Origin: Nocardioides mesophilus
GTDB lineage: Bacteria; Actinomycetota; Actinomycetes; Propionibacteriales; Nocardioidaceae
NCBI RefSeq assembly: GCF_014395785.1
Contig: NZ_CP060713.1
Location: 1,578,501 to 1,642,500 of the forward strand
Direction of reading: 5' to 3'
DNA length: 64,000 nucleotides
Shown here piece by piece: positions 15,991-29,268 of the stretch (its first letter is position 1; each line of letters opens with the position of its first letter). Under the pieces are notes generated by a model. The model made no database searches. It saw only the letters and a program-made list of their open reading frames with translations, and was not told where the DNA came from. The position numbers were made by a program, and so were the translations under genes.

Positions 15991-16373
15991 CGCAGCTGCT
16001 CCGCGGCGGGGACACCGGGGGCGTTGAACAGGGTCGACATCGCTGCCATCGCCTCCGGACGGGCCTGGTAGTAGACCCACACGCCGCGCTTCTCCCGGTC
16101 GAGCAGCCCGGCCTCGTGCAGCACCTTCAGATGGTGGCTGATGGTCGGCTGGGACAGGTCGAAGGCCGGCGTCAGGTCGCACACGCAGGCCTCACCTCCG
16201 GCGTGCGAGAGCACCATCGACATGAGTCTCAGCCGCACCGGGTCGGCGAGCGCCTTGAGCAGTGGGGCCACCCGGGCGGCCTGCTCCTCGCTCAGCGGCT
16301 CCCGTGAGAGCGGGGTGCAGCAGGCGAGCGGGTCCTCGGTCAGCAGCGGCAGCGACGTACGAGAGTTCGACAC
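15987..16373 (-). CDS. arsR: ArsR-family metalloregulator
   Basis: A 128-residue winged-helix repressor. The DNA-recognition helix region reads DLSQPTISHHLKVLHEAGLL (about residues 73-92). Candidate arsenite-binding cysteines are the vicinal pair in DPLACCTPL (residues 18-19) and the C-x-C in GEACVCDLTP just before the recognition helix. The N-terminal CC pair recalls the Corynebacterium-type site, while C-x-C recalls the classical one, so both are present. The GTG at 16373 is the most upstream in-frame start. It is divergent from arsI, and the dyads between them are its likely operators. Confidence 0.92.
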   Translation of the reverse strand: MSNSRTSLPLLTEDPLACCTPLSREPLSEEQAARVAPLLKALADPVRLRLMSMVLSHAGGEACVCDLTPAFDLSQPTISHHLKVLHEAGLLDREKRGVWVYYQARPEAMAAMSTLFNAPGVPAAEQLR

Positions 16374-16424
16374 ATATCTATGTTGACACTCATCTATATG
16401 CGTGGCAATCTCAGAGATAGATGA
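16373..16424. promoter_or_regulatory. Divergent ars promoter with two overlapping dyads
   Basis: For arsI there is TTGACA (16383-16388), 17 bp, then CAATCT (16406-16411). One imperfect dyad, CATATCTATG (16373-16382) with CATCTATATG (16391-16400), flanks the -35. A second, exact dyad, TCATCTAT (16390-16397) with ATAGATGA (16417-16424), flanks the -10. ArsR bound here would block arsI and, since its own start lies at the edge, probably arsR too. Confidence 0.7.
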
Positions 16425-16435
16425 CTATCGATGTC

Positions 16436-16454
16436 TCGCGGGACCATCCCGCGA
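16436..16454 (+). promoter_or_regulatory. Hairpin in the arsI leader
   Basis: Perfect 8-bp arms (16436-16443 and 16447-16454) with a 3-nt loop end 17 nt before the arsI start and just upstream of its GAAAGGA ribosome site. It could stabilise the mRNA or limit initiation. Confidence 0.45.
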
Positions 16455-16471
16455 CCAGAAAGGAAGCAGCC

Positions 16472-16975
16472 ATGTCACGCGTCCAGCTCGCCCTCCGGGT
16501 CCCCGACCTCGAGGCCGCCGTCGGGTTCTACTCCCGGCTCTTCGACACCGCTCCTGCCAAGCGGCGCCCCGGCTACGCCAACTTCGCGATCACCGAGCCG
16601 CCCCTGAAGCTGGTGCTGCTCGAGGGGACCGCCGGCGAGCAGACCCGGATGGACCACCTCGGGGTCGAGGTCGAGAGCACCGACCTGGTCGGCGCCGCCA
16701 CCCACCGGCTTGCCGAGGCCGGCCTGATCACGCGCACTGAGGCGAGCACCACCTGCTGCTACGCCGTGCAGGACAAGGTCTGGGTGACCGGCCCGGGCGA
16801 GGAGCCCTGGGAGGTCTACACCGTCCTGCAGGACGCGCAGCCCGAGCTCGAGGGCCTCACCGCCCAGGAGCTCTCGGGGGTCGGCGGCGACGGGACCTGC
16901 TGCACCACGAGCGCGACGGCAGAGAGCGAGCGTCCGACGGCGACGTCCACACCCACCGCGCCCGCCTGCTGCTGA
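16472..16975 (+). CDS. arsI: ArsI/CadI family VOC protein (candidate C-As lyase)
   Basis: A 167-residue single-domain vicinal-oxygen-chelate protein, closely resembling mycobacterial CadI and ArsI. ArsI cleaves the carbon-arsenic bond of trivalent organoarsenicals. Expected metal ligands are visible (Gln5, His62 in MDHLGVEVES, Glu114 in EPWEVYTV), along with the substrate-binding vicinal cysteines Cys95-Cys96 in ASTTCCYAVQDKVWVTGPG. The C-terminal tail adds two more CC pairs, one in GTCCTTS and one at the very end. A GAAAGGA ribosome site precedes the ATG. Its promoter shares operator dyads with arsR. A role in cadmium binding alone cannot be excluded. Confidence 0.88.
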   Translation: MSRVQLALRVPDLEAAVGFYSRLFDTAPAKRRPGYANFAITEPPLKLVLLEGTAGEQTRMDHLGVEVESTDLVGAATHRLAEAGLITRTEASTTCCYAVQDKVWVTGPGEEPWEVYTVLQDAQPELEGLTAQELSGVGGDGTCCTTSATAESERPTATSTPTAPACC

Positions 16976-17035
16976 GCGGCGACACCCCGCAGTGCCGGCC
17001 GGGTCAGTCGGGTCAGTCGGGTCAGCCGGGACGGC

Positions 17036-18400
17036 TCACCAGACGGGCGGCTTGCCCTGCGGACGCTGCGGACCGCCCTGCGGCTGCTGCTCCGGCGCGG
17101 GCGGCTGCTGCCCGTACGGCGGCTGCGGCTGCTGCCCGTACGGCGGCTGCGGCTGCTGCCCGTACGGCTGCGGCTGCTGTCCGGGGGTCGGGGAGGCCGG
17201 CGGCGGAGGGTACGGCGGGCCGGAGGTGCCGCCCCCGGCGAACCAGGCGTTCGACGCCCGCCCGAGCAGCAGCCAGACGGTCGCGGCGGCGAGCGCGGTG
17301 ACGACCAGGCCGACCGGGAACGCGACCAGCCCGAGCAGCCCGGAGGCGACCGCGGAGACCACCAGCAGCAGACGGGCCCAGCCGACCCGGCGGAAGGTCA
17401 GGAAGGCCAGCGCCATCGCGGCGAGGCACCAGAAGAGGATCAGCGCGCTGAGCACCCACAGGGCGGCGAGCACGTCCTGGGTGTTCAGGTCCATCCGGGC
17501 GACTTCGGGGTTCTGCTCGATGACGTCGACGACGGTGTCCTTGGCGAGCACCAGCCCGGCCACGACCACGGCGAACAGGAGCGCGGTCAGGCCGGCGGCG
17601 ACGAAGGTCAGCACGGTGGCGGCGACCACGCTGCCCGGGCGGCCGGTCGCGGTCGGTGCGGACGACGTGGCACCAGCGGGGCTCGGACGGGCGCCCGGCG
17701 GCGGCCAGCCGGACGGCGACGTCACCGGCGCGGACTGCTCCTCGGGCCGCTGACCGAAGGGCTGGGCGGCCGGCGGCGGCTGCCGCACCTCGGGCGAGGA
17801 CTCCTCCCCCGACCGGGACACCGGCCGGGCCTGGACCGGCGGCCACTGGTCGGCCGGCACCGGCGGCCGGGGCGGCGGCCAGGCGTCGGCGGACGGCTGG
17901 CGACCGTGGTCGGACCCGTCCGCAGCGCCGTCCTCTGACCGGGACCCGGTCGCGGCGTCCAACGGCTGTGGGGCGCGGCCGGCGAACCAGTCCCGCGCGG
18001 GGCGACCCCACAGCAACGTGGCGGCGAACGCCACGAGCAGCGCGAGCGCACCGCCGGTGACCGGCGAGGTCAGCAGCAGCAGCCCGGCGGCGACCGAGAA
18101 CCCGATCCGGGCGGCGCGGTGGCGCTGGAAGACGTAGACGGCCAGCACCGCGGCGGTCGCGGCGAGCGCCCCGTCGAGGAAGACCAGTGCCCGCAGCACC
18201 GAGGCCACGGCGTCGGCGTCGAGGCCGAGGCCGCTGCCCGGCTCGCGGGCGAGGAAGTCATCGATCGCGGCGCGCATCTCGACCGAGCGGAGCCGGGTGA
18301 GGGCGTCGAACAGCGAGACGACGAGCAGCAGGCTCGCCACCAGGCCGATCCCCGCCGCCATCGTGACCTGGCGGGGACGCGGAAGGTTCGACTCAGCCAT
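17036..18400 (-). CDS. Hypothetical membrane protein with Pro/Gln-rich linkers
   Basis: A 454-residue protein I do not recognise. It has two parts, each with three or four hydrophobic helices (about residues 12-140 and 255-375). They are joined by a 110-residue proline-, serine- and glutamate-rich linker and followed by a C-terminal tail of PYGQQPQP-type repeats. Both membrane parts end with a similar GRPARDWFAGR/GRASNAWFAGG motif, suggesting an internal duplication. Similar low-complexity tails occur in actinobacterial DUF4064/RDD-like surface proteins. An ATG at 18409 would add three residues. It lies downstream of no evident partner, and clpB ends beyond its start on the same strand. Confidence 0.7.
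   Translation of the reverse strand: MAESNLPRPRQVTMAAGIGLVASLLLVVSLFDALTRLRSVEMRAAIDDFLAREPGSGLGLDADAVASVLRALVFLDGALAATAAVLAVYVFQRHRAARIGFSVAAGLLLLTSPVTGGALALLVAFAATLLWGRPARDWFAGRAPQPLDAATGSRSEDGAADGSDHGRQPSADAWPPPRPPVPADQWPPVQARPVSRSGEESSPEVRQPPPAAQPFGQRPEEQSAPVTSPSGWPPPGARPSPAGATSSAPTATGRPGSVVAATVLTFVAAGLTALLFAVVVAGLVLAKDTVVDVIEQNPEVARMDLNTQDVLAALWVLSALILFWCLAAMALAFLTFRRVGWARLLLVVSAVASGLLGLVAFPVGLVVTALAAATVWLLLGRASNAWFAGGGTSGPPYPPPPASPTPGQQPQPYGQQPQPPYGQQPQPPYGQQPPAPEQQPQGGPQRPQGKPPVW
17107..17170 (-). repeat. Tandem 24-bp coding repeat (PYGQQPQP)
   Basis: About two and a half copies of a 24-bp unit built on GCTGCTGCCCGTACGGCGG encode the PYGQQPQP repeats at the end of the membrane protein. 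Period 24 keeps the frame. Confidence 0.7.
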
Positions 18401-18455
18401 GCGGCCCATTCCACCACGCCGACCAGGCGGTGCCGGTCACGACGTCACCCCGGCG

Positions 18456-21053
<2,598 letters not shown>

Positions 21054-21066
21054 GTGCTGTGCCCCC

Positions 21067-21122
21067 TGCGGGTGACGGAAGGTCTGCTGGTCCTGCTAGT
21101 CGTGCGGGTGACGGAAGGTCTG
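21067..21122. repeat. 20-bp direct repeat upstream of clpB
   Basis: TGCGGGTGACGGAAGGTCTG occurs at 21067-21086 and again at 21103-21122, followed both times by a CTGGTCCTGCT-like word. The pair fills the hspR-clpB gap and may be a duplication within the clpB leader. Confidence 0.75.
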
Positions 21123-21198
21123 GTCCTGCTGGTCGAGCGGGTCGTGCGGGCGGTGCGGGTCGGGGACCGCGGGGTCGGCGCGGTCGGCGTCGGGCGGG

Positions 21199-21630
21199 TC
21201 AGTAGCGGCCTCGGCGCCAGACCGTCACGGACTGTCCGGCCGAGGAGACCGGGACCGCCGGCAGGTTCTTGACGCCGGTGGTCCGGAGGTTGGCGCGGAG
21301 GGCGAGCTCGCTGCCGGCGAGCTCCTCCTCCAGCTCGACGACGCGGCGGCGCAACGCGTCGACCTGGTGCTCCAGCTCGAGGATCCGCTTGACGCCCTCG
21401 AGCCCGATGCCGGCGGCGGTGAGCTGCGCGACCTCGCGGAGCAGCTCGATGTCGCGCCAGGAGTAGCGTCGGCCGCCCCCGCCGGTGCGGCCGGGTCGGA
21501 CCAGCCCGAGCCGGTCGTAGGAGCGGAGCGTCTGGGGGTGCAGCCCGGTGAGCTCGGCGGCCACGCTGATCACGTAGACGGGGGTGTCCGGTGACGGCTG
21601 TGCCGCGAATCCCGGCCGCTGCCGGCTCAT
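21199..21630 (-). CDS. hspR: Heat-shock repressor HspR (MerR family)
   Basis: A 143-residue MerR-type repressor of the heat-shock operon. The N-terminal HTH reads [20 protein letters not shown] then [20 protein letters not shown], diagnostic of HspR. A coiled-coil (about residues 85-110) mediates dimerisation. In streptomycetes and mycobacteria HspR binds HAIR operators with DnaK as corepressor. A HAIR-like site lies upstream of dnaK at 25494-25518. The ATG overlaps the dnaJ stop by four bases, so the repressor is made with the chaperones it controls. Confidence 0.95.
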   Translation of the reverse strand: MSRQRPGFAAQPSPDTPVYVISVAAELTGLHPQTLRSYDRLGLVRPGRTGGGGRRYSWRDIELLREVAQLTAAGIGLEGVKRILELEHQVDALRRRVVELEEELAGSELALRANLRTTGVKNLPAVPVSSAGQSVTVWRRGRY

Positions 21631-22811
21631 CGGCCCGCTCCCTCCGCGAACAGGTTGGCCCGCAGGTCGCCGGCGCCGACGGTGTCACGGTAGGCCTCCA
21701 CCGCCGCCCGCGCCTCCGGCGACAGCGCCGCGGGCACCTGCACCTCGACGGTGACCAGCAGGTCACCGGTGCGCTGGACTCCGCGCGCGTCCTTGCCGGG
21801 CACGCCCTTGCCGCGCACCCGGAAGGTGCGCCCGCTCGGTGTCCCCGGCGGGATCCGCACCGTCACCGGAGCCTCACCCAGCGTCGGGACCTTGACCTCG
21901 GCTCCGAGGGCCGCCTCGTGGAAGGCGATCGGCACGGTCAGGGTGAGGTTGTCGCCCTTGCGCTTGAACAGCCGGTGCGGGCTGACGTGCACGGTGACGA
22001 TCAGGTCCCCGGCCGGGCCGCCGCGCTCGCCGCTGGCGCCCTTGCCGCGGAGCCGGATCCGCTGGCCGTCCTTCACGCCGGCGGGGATCCGCGCCGAGAC
22101 GGTCCGGTTCGACAGTCCGCGCCCGGAGCCGTGGCAGGTGGGGCACGGGTCGTCCACCACGAGCCCGCGACCACCGCAGGTGCGGCAGGTCTCGTTCATG
22201 GTGAACGCGCCACCGACCGAGGCTGCCCGCATGCCGACGCCCTCGCAGTCGGGGCAGACCCGCGGCATCGTGCCCGACCGGGCGCCGGTGCCGGAGCAGT
22301 CCGGGCAGGGGGCGTCGGAGGAGAGCCGCAGCGAGACGGTCACCCCGTCGATGGAGTCGACGAAGCCGATCGTGGCCTCGGCCTCCAGGTCGGCACCGCG
22401 GCGGGGGGTCGCGGTCCTCGTGGTGCGGGCTCCGCCGCCACCGCCGAACATGGTGCCGAACAGGTCGCCGAAGCCGCCTCCCGAGGTGCCGGCGCCGAAC
22501 AGGTCGTTGACGTCGAACGTGGTGCCGCCCGTCGTCCCGCCGCGGCCCGGTGCCCCGAAGGGACCGAACCCGCCGGCGAAGGCGTCGCGCATCTCGTCGT
22601 ACTTCTTGCGCTTCTCGGTGTCCCCGATGACGTCGTAGGCCTCGGCGACCGCCTTGAACCGGTCCTCGGCGGCCTTGTCGCCCGGGTGCGAGTCCGGGTG
22701 GTTGGCACGAGCGAGCTTGCGGTAGGCCTTCTTGATGTCGTCGGCCGACGCGTCCTTGCTGACACCGAGGACCTTGTAGAAGTCCTTGGTGGCCCAGTCC
22801 GAGCTCGTCAT
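21627..22811 (-). CDS. dnaJ: Co-chaperone DnaJ
   Basis: A 394-residue type I J-protein that stimulates DnaK ATPase and delivers clients. The J domain with the HPD triad ([10 protein letters not shown], near residue 40) is followed by a G/F-rich region. Four zinc-finger repeats come next ([24 protein letters not shown] and CPTCHGSG, about residues 170-225), then the C-terminal beta domains. It is third in the operon. A stem-loop lies in the 76-bp gap after grpE, and the gene overlaps hspR by four bases. Confidence 0.96.
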   Translation of the reverse strand: MTSSDWATKDFYKVLGVSKDASADDIKKAYRKLARANHPDSHPGDKAAEDRFKAVAEAYDVIGDTEKRKKYDEMRDAFAGGFGPFGAPGRGGTTGGTTFDVNDLFGAGTSGGGFGDLFGTMFGGGGGARTTRTATPRRGADLEAEATIGFVDSIDGVTVSLRLSSDAPCPDCSGTGARSGTMPRVCPDCEGVGMRAASVGGAFTMNETCRTCGGRGLVVDDPCPTCHGSGRGLSNRTVSARIPAGVKDGQRIRLRGKGASGERGGPAGDLIVTVHVSPHRLFKRKGDNLTLTVPIAFHEAALGAEVKVPTLGEAPVTVRIPPGTPSGRTFRVRGKGVPGKDARGVQRTGDLLVTVEVQVPAALSPEARAAVEAYRDTVGAGDLRANLFAEGAGR

Positions 22812-22836
22812 GTGCCCTCCTCCCGTGGGTGTCGGT

Positions 22837-22878
22837 GGCCGTGCTCACCCCGCCGGTGGCGGCGGGGCGGGCACGGCC
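22837..22878 (-). promoter_or_regulatory. Stem-loop between grpE and dnaJ
   Basis: Two nested stems pair 22837-22844 with 22871-22878 and 22848-22854 with 22861-22867. In an operon this would act as a processing, stability or attenuation element, lowering dnaJ relative to dnaK-grpE. Confidence 0.5.
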
Positions 22879-22887
22879 CGGTCGTGA

Positions 22888-23540
22888 TCAGTCGCCGGCC
22901 GGCTCGGGGTCGACGACGGTGACCCGCGCAGGGCGGACGACCCGCTCGCCGATCTGGTAGCCGGCCGAGACGACGTCGCGGCAGGTCGTGGTGGTGACCT
23001 CGGCCGAGTGCGCGTGCATCAGTGCCTCGTGGAACCGCGGGTCGAACTCGTCCCCGGGGGCGCCGAACTTGGTCAGCCCCTGGGCCGCGACGATCCGCTC
23101 CAGCGACTCCGCCACCGCCTTGAAGCCGCCCTCGAGCTCGCCGTGCTCGCGCGCCCGGTCGACGTCGTCGAGGACCGGCAGCAGCGCCGCGAGCACCGAG
23201 AAGCGGGCGTTCTCCAGCACCAGCTCGCGGTCGCGGTCGACCCGGCGCTTGTAGTTGACGTACTCCGCCTGCAGACGCTGCAGGTCCTCGGTCAGTGCCG
23301 CGACCCGGGACTGGGCGCCGGCCAGGTCGGCCAGCAGGTCGGTCGAGGACTCCTCGGCGACGTCTCCCGGGCTGTCCGGCGACCCGGCGTGACCGGCCAG
23401 CTCCTCCTCGGCGTACCCGGCGGCCCCGGGGGCCGCAGCCTCCTGCGGCTCCCGGGTCGCCGCCGCGGCGTCGGCCGCCGCCCCGTCGGGGCGGTCGGCC
23501 GGCGTCGTCGCGTCGGACGTGGACGTGGTGTGGTCGTGGG

Positions 23541-23544
<4 letters not shown>
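22888..23544 (-). CDS. grpE: Nucleotide exchange factor GrpE
   Basis: A 218-residue GrpE that releases ADP from DnaK. An acidic, disordered N-terminal region of about 70 residues is followed by a long helix ([20 protein letters not shown]) and the GrpE signature around [17 protein letters not shown], ending in [18 protein letters not shown]. The start overlaps the dnaK stop by four bases. The extended acidic N-terminus is typical of actinobacteria. Confidence 0.95.
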
Positions 23545-25394
<1,850 letters not shown>

Positions 25395-25410
25395 GTGTGA
25401 CCTCCATAGT

Positions 25411-25430
25411 GCGACCCCCGCGGGGGTCGC
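25411..25430 (-). promoter_or_regulatory. Perfect 20-bp palindrome in the dnaK leader
   Basis: Positions 25411-25430 form a perfect inverted repeat (10-bp arms, no loop), GC-rich, about 9 nt upstream of the dnaK ribosome site. As RNA it would fold into a tight hairpin beside the GGAGG, a possible mRNA stabiliser or heat-responsive element. Confidence 0.5.
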
Positions 25431-25485
25431 GGGGCGATGTGTGCGTTCTCGGTTCGGGGGCGGCGATCAGGCCGCTCCGCAAGTG

Positions 25486-25518
25486 TGTCAAACAAGTTGA
25501 GCCGGTTCAACTCAACTT
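25486..25518 (-). promoter_or_regulatory. HAIR-like HspR operator adjacent to dnaK -35
   Basis: AAGTTGAG (25494-25501), nine bases, CTCAACTT (25511-25518) is a perfect 8-bp inverted repeat. Its inner TTGAG-N9-CTCAA matches the spacing of the HAIR consensus CTTGAGT-N7-ACTCAAG. TTGACA on the minus strand (25486-25491) follows after 2 bp and is the likely dnaK -35. HspR bound here would block RNA polymerase. The regulator is encoded in the same operon. Confidence 0.75.
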
Positions 25519-25583
25519 CTCACACAGGCGACAACGCACGCGGGGGCCGCCGTGTTCCCACTCCCCGGCCTGTCCGGCCGCGG

Positions 25584-26155
25584 TCAGCTGATCGCGATGG
25601 TCACGGGGTTCGACGCCTTGCCGGAGCCGGGGTCGACGACCCGGAACCGGTTCTCGCCGCTGCGCCCGGAGTAGATGTAGGTGGCGAACACCCCGCCGTT
25701 CACGTTCGCGGAGACCGGGAAGACCGCCCAGGCGCCGTCCTCGAACCGCTGGATCTGGAGCGAGACCCCGTCGCCACCGGGGTAGGTGCCGGTGAGGTTG
25801 ATCCGCTCCCCGTTGCTCGCCTGGAGCGGGAACGCCTGCAGGCTGATCTGCGGCTTGGGCTTCTTCGTCGGCTTCTCCGTCGGCGTCGCGGACGGCGTCG
25901 CGGACGGCTCCGGGGCAGACCGGCCGGGTGGGTCCGGGAACCCCTGCGGCGTGGTGGTCGGCTCGGCGGTCGGCATGTAGAGGCTGGGCGGCGCGGAGGC
26001 GGTCTGGCTCCCGCCCTCGCCGACGCCGCTCACCTTGGCGGCGCCGAGCGCCACCAGGCCGACGACTCCCCCGACCAGCAACGACACCACGACGAGCGCG
26101 GCGAGACCGACCAGGACCTGACGGGTCCAGTGCGTGTCCTCGGGGTGGGTGCCAT
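25584..26155 (-). CDS. Membrane-anchored or secreted Ig-like protein, apparent frameshift near the start
   Basis: About 190 residues, not matched to a known gene. The intact frame 25584-26162 has a hydrophobic helix (VLVGLAALVVVSLLVGGVVG), then a Ser/Thr/Pro-rich linker with SATPSATPTEKPTKKPKP, and an all-beta domain of about 80 residues (TYPGGDGVSLQIQRFEDGAW) like bacterial Ig/Big folds. The frame containing the helix has no normal start. Adding one C in the CCCC run near 26140 joins it to an ATG at 26155, giving MAPTPEDTHWTRQ, with GATGAT 6 nt upstream. Otherwise the best start is the GTG at 26090. Likely extracytoplasmic. Confidence 0.6.
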
Positions 26156-26230
26156 AGGTCGATCATCCTGCACCGACCTCGCATCGTCGAAACGTGCCCC
26201 TCCACCAGGCCCGCCCCGGGGACCACAGCA

Positions 26231-26269
26231 CCCCGCGACCTCGGTCCGGTGCGGACCTCGGTCGCGGGG
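26231..26269 (-). terminator. Terminator downstream of the sugar ABC ATPase
   Basis: A 39-nt hairpin: 10-bp outer arms (26231-26240 and 26260-26269), a symmetric TC/TC internal mismatch, a 6-bp inner stem (26243-26248 with 26252-26257) and a 3-nt loop. It lies between the ATPase stop at 26311 and the next minus-strand gene. Confidence 0.65.
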
Positions 26270-26310
26270 CGACGGCGTACGGGCGTCAGCGCGACGACGC
26301 CACGGGTGGA

Positions 26311-27397
<1,087 letters not shown>

Positions 27398-27468
27398 GGT
27401 GAGGTGACTCCCTTCACCGGCAGGAACGTGCCGGACGATCCGTGTAAATGGAGTAGACAGGTCTCCCG

Positions 27469-27497
27469 ACCGTAGTGCCCCGCGTCACATCTGTAAA
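27469..27497 (-). promoter_or_regulatory. Promoter of the sugar ABC ATPase gene
   Basis: On the minus strand, TTTACA (27492-27497), 17 bp, TACGGT (27469-27474). The -35 lies within GCGTTTACAG, a half-site of the GTAAACGTTTAC operator found upstream of the divergent binding-protein gene, so both genes may answer to one LacI-type regulator. Confidence 0.6.
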
Positions 27498-27623
27498 CGC
27501 GCGGCGCGGCGGTCCCCGCGCCCTGCAGCGGGGCGGGCCGCCAATCGTGACGGGGTCGTGACCCCTCCGTCGGCGCGCCCCTCGCGGCTCTTCGTCGTTA
27601 CGGAACCGTGACCACCGCGATTG

Positions 27624-27652
27624 TTGACCCCGGATTGCGTAAACGTTTACAT
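27624..27652 (+). promoter_or_regulatory. Promoter with LacI-type operator for the sugar ABC operon
   Basis: TTGACC (27624-27629), 17 bp, TTACAT (27647-27652). The perfect 12-bp palindrome GTAAACGTTTAC at 27639-27650 covers the spacer end and most of the -10, so bound repressor would exclude polymerase. The central CG palindrome is typical of LacI/GalR operators. The LacI regulator at 32670 is the natural candidate. Confidence 0.75.
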
Positions 27653-27731
27653 CAGGTAACAACCGGGACGGGGGGTGCGTTCTGACCGCAGCCCGGTCCG
27701 GCGTCCACGGCAAGAAGAGGAGCACATGCAT

Positions 27732-29129
27732 ATGCGATCACCCAAGGCACGCCGGGGTGTGGCGTCCGTCGCCATCCTGCTGAGTGCCGGCCTGACGCTC
27801 GCCGCCTGCGGTGGCGACGACTCGAGCGAGGCCACCGGCAAGACCAACACCGCCGGTGGCACGTCGCCCGGCGAGGGCAAGGCCGAGTGCGAGCAGCTGA
27901 CCGGGTTCGGTGACCTCACCGGCAAGGAGGTCAACGTCTACACCTCGATCCTGCCGCCCGAGCAGCAGGCGCACGAGGACTCCTACAAGCTCTTCACCGA
28001 GTGCACCGGAGCCAAGGTCAACTACGAGGGCTCCGCCGAGTTCGAGGCGCAGCTCGTCGTCCGGGTCCGCAGCGGCAACCCGCCGGACATCGCCTACGTC
28101 CCGCAGCCGGGCCTGCTCAACACCCTGGTCACCGACACCGGCAAGGTCGTCGCCCCGCCGGACGCCGTCGCGAAGAACGTCGACGACTTCTTCGGCGAGG
28201 ACTGGAAGTCCTACGGCACCGTCGACGGCACGTTCTACGCCGCCCCGCTGGGCGCCAACGTGAAGTCGTTCGTCTGGTACTCCCCGCAGACCTTCAAGGA
28301 CAACGGCTGGGAGATCCCGAAGACCTGGGACGAGATGATCGCCCTGTCGGACAAGATCGTCCAAGAGGGCAAGATGAAGCCCTGGTGCGCGGGCATCGGC
28401 TCGGGCGAGGCCACCGGCTGGCCGGCCACCGACTGGCTGGAGGACGTCGTCCTCCGTGCCGCCGGCCCGGACGTCTACGACCAGTGGGTCAACCACGAGA
28501 TCCCGTTCAACGACCCCAAGATCGTCGACTCGCTCGACAAGGTCGGTGCCATCCTCAAGAACGACGACTACGTCAACGGCGGCCTCGGCGACGTGAAGTC
28601 GATCGCCACGACCACCTTCCAGGACGCCGGTCTGCCGATCCTGAAGGACGAGTGCGCGATGCACCGCCAGGCGAGCTTCTACGCGGCCAACTGGCCGGAG
28701 GGCACCAAGGTCGCCGAGGACGGCGACGTGTTCGCCTTCTACCTGCCGCCGATGAGCGAGGAGTTCGGCAACCCGGTCCTCGGTGGCGGTGAGTTCGTCG
28801 CGGCCTTCAACGACGAGCCGGCAACCCAGGCTCTGCAGGTCTACCTCTCCAGCGACGTCTGGGCCAACGAGAAGGCCAAGGCCACGCCGGCCGGCGGCTG
28901 GGTGAGCGCCAACAAGGGGCTCGAGGTCGACAACCTGGCCAGCCCGATCGACCGCCTCTCGGCCGAGACGCTCCAGGACCCCGACGCGGTGTTCCGCTTC
29001 GACGGTTCGGACCAGATGCCCGGCGCCGTGGGCGCCGGCTCCTTCTGGAAGGAGATGACCGCGTGGATCACCGGTCAGAGCACGCAGGACACGCTCGACG
29101 GCATCGAGAGCAGCTGGCCTAGCAGCTGA
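27732..29129 (+). CDS. Sugar ABC transporter substrate-binding lipoprotein
   Basis: A 465-residue extracellular solute-binding protein of the carbohydrate (family 1) type. A signal peptide ends in the lipobox LAAC (LTLAACGGDDSS), so it is anchored to the membrane by lipid. The mature part has typical features (YTSILPPEQQAHEDSYKLF, then PPDIAYVPQPGLLNTLV). It captures the sugar for the two permeases downstream, and a beta-glucosidase gene nearby suggests glucosides. Two ATGs are possible. The second (27732) is 9 nt behind AGAGGAG and preferred over 27726. A strong hairpin follows the stop. Confidence 0.9.
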   Translation: MRSPKARRGVASVAILLSAGLTLAACGGDDSSEATGKTNTAGGTSPGEGKAECEQLTGFGDLTGKEVNVYTSILPPEQQAHEDSYKLFTECTGAKVNYEGSAEFEAQLVVRVRSGNPPDIAYVPQPGLLNTLVTDTGKVVAPPDAVAKNVDDFFGEDWKSYGTVDGTFYAAPLGANVKSFVWYSPQTFKDNGWEIPKTWDEMIALSDKIVQEGKMKPWCAGIGSGEATGWPATDWLEDVVLRAAGPDVYDQWVNHEIPFNDPKIVDSLDKVGAILKNDDYVNGGLGDVKSIATTTFQDAGLPILKDECAMHRQASFYAANWPEGTKVAEDGDVFAFYLPPMSEEFGNPVLGGGEFVAAFNDEPATQALQVYLSSDVWANEKAKATPAGGWVSANKGLEVDNLASPIDRLSAETLQDPDAVFRFDGSDQMPGAVGAGSFWKEMTAWITGQSTQDTLDGIESSWPSS

Positions 29130-29135
29130 CCTCAC

Positions 29136-29169
29136 GACGCGGCCGGGCCCCACGGGGTCCGGCCGCGTC
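29136..29169 (+). promoter_or_regulatory. Intercistronic hairpin after the sugar-binding protein gene
   Basis: Perfect 11-bp arms (29136-29146 and 29159-29169) with a further CCCC/GGGG pairing inside. It starts 6 bp after the stop and lies about 100 bp before the permease. It would partly terminate or protect the upstream mRNA, giving more binding protein than permease. The rest of the 139-bp gap shows no gene. Confidence 0.6.
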
Positions 29170-29268
29170 CCGGGCCGGGCCGGTACGCCGTACGCGCCCC
29201 GCCCTCGGCCACCCCCCGGTGGCCACCCTCGGCGCACCCGCTCCGTTGTCCTATCAGGAGGCACCTGG

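Noticed and set aside
17001-17030. Three 10-bp GGGTCAGTCG-type repeats near the end of the membrane protein gene
   Set aside because: Short, GC-rich and imperfect; no partner structure was seen, so chance slippage is enough.
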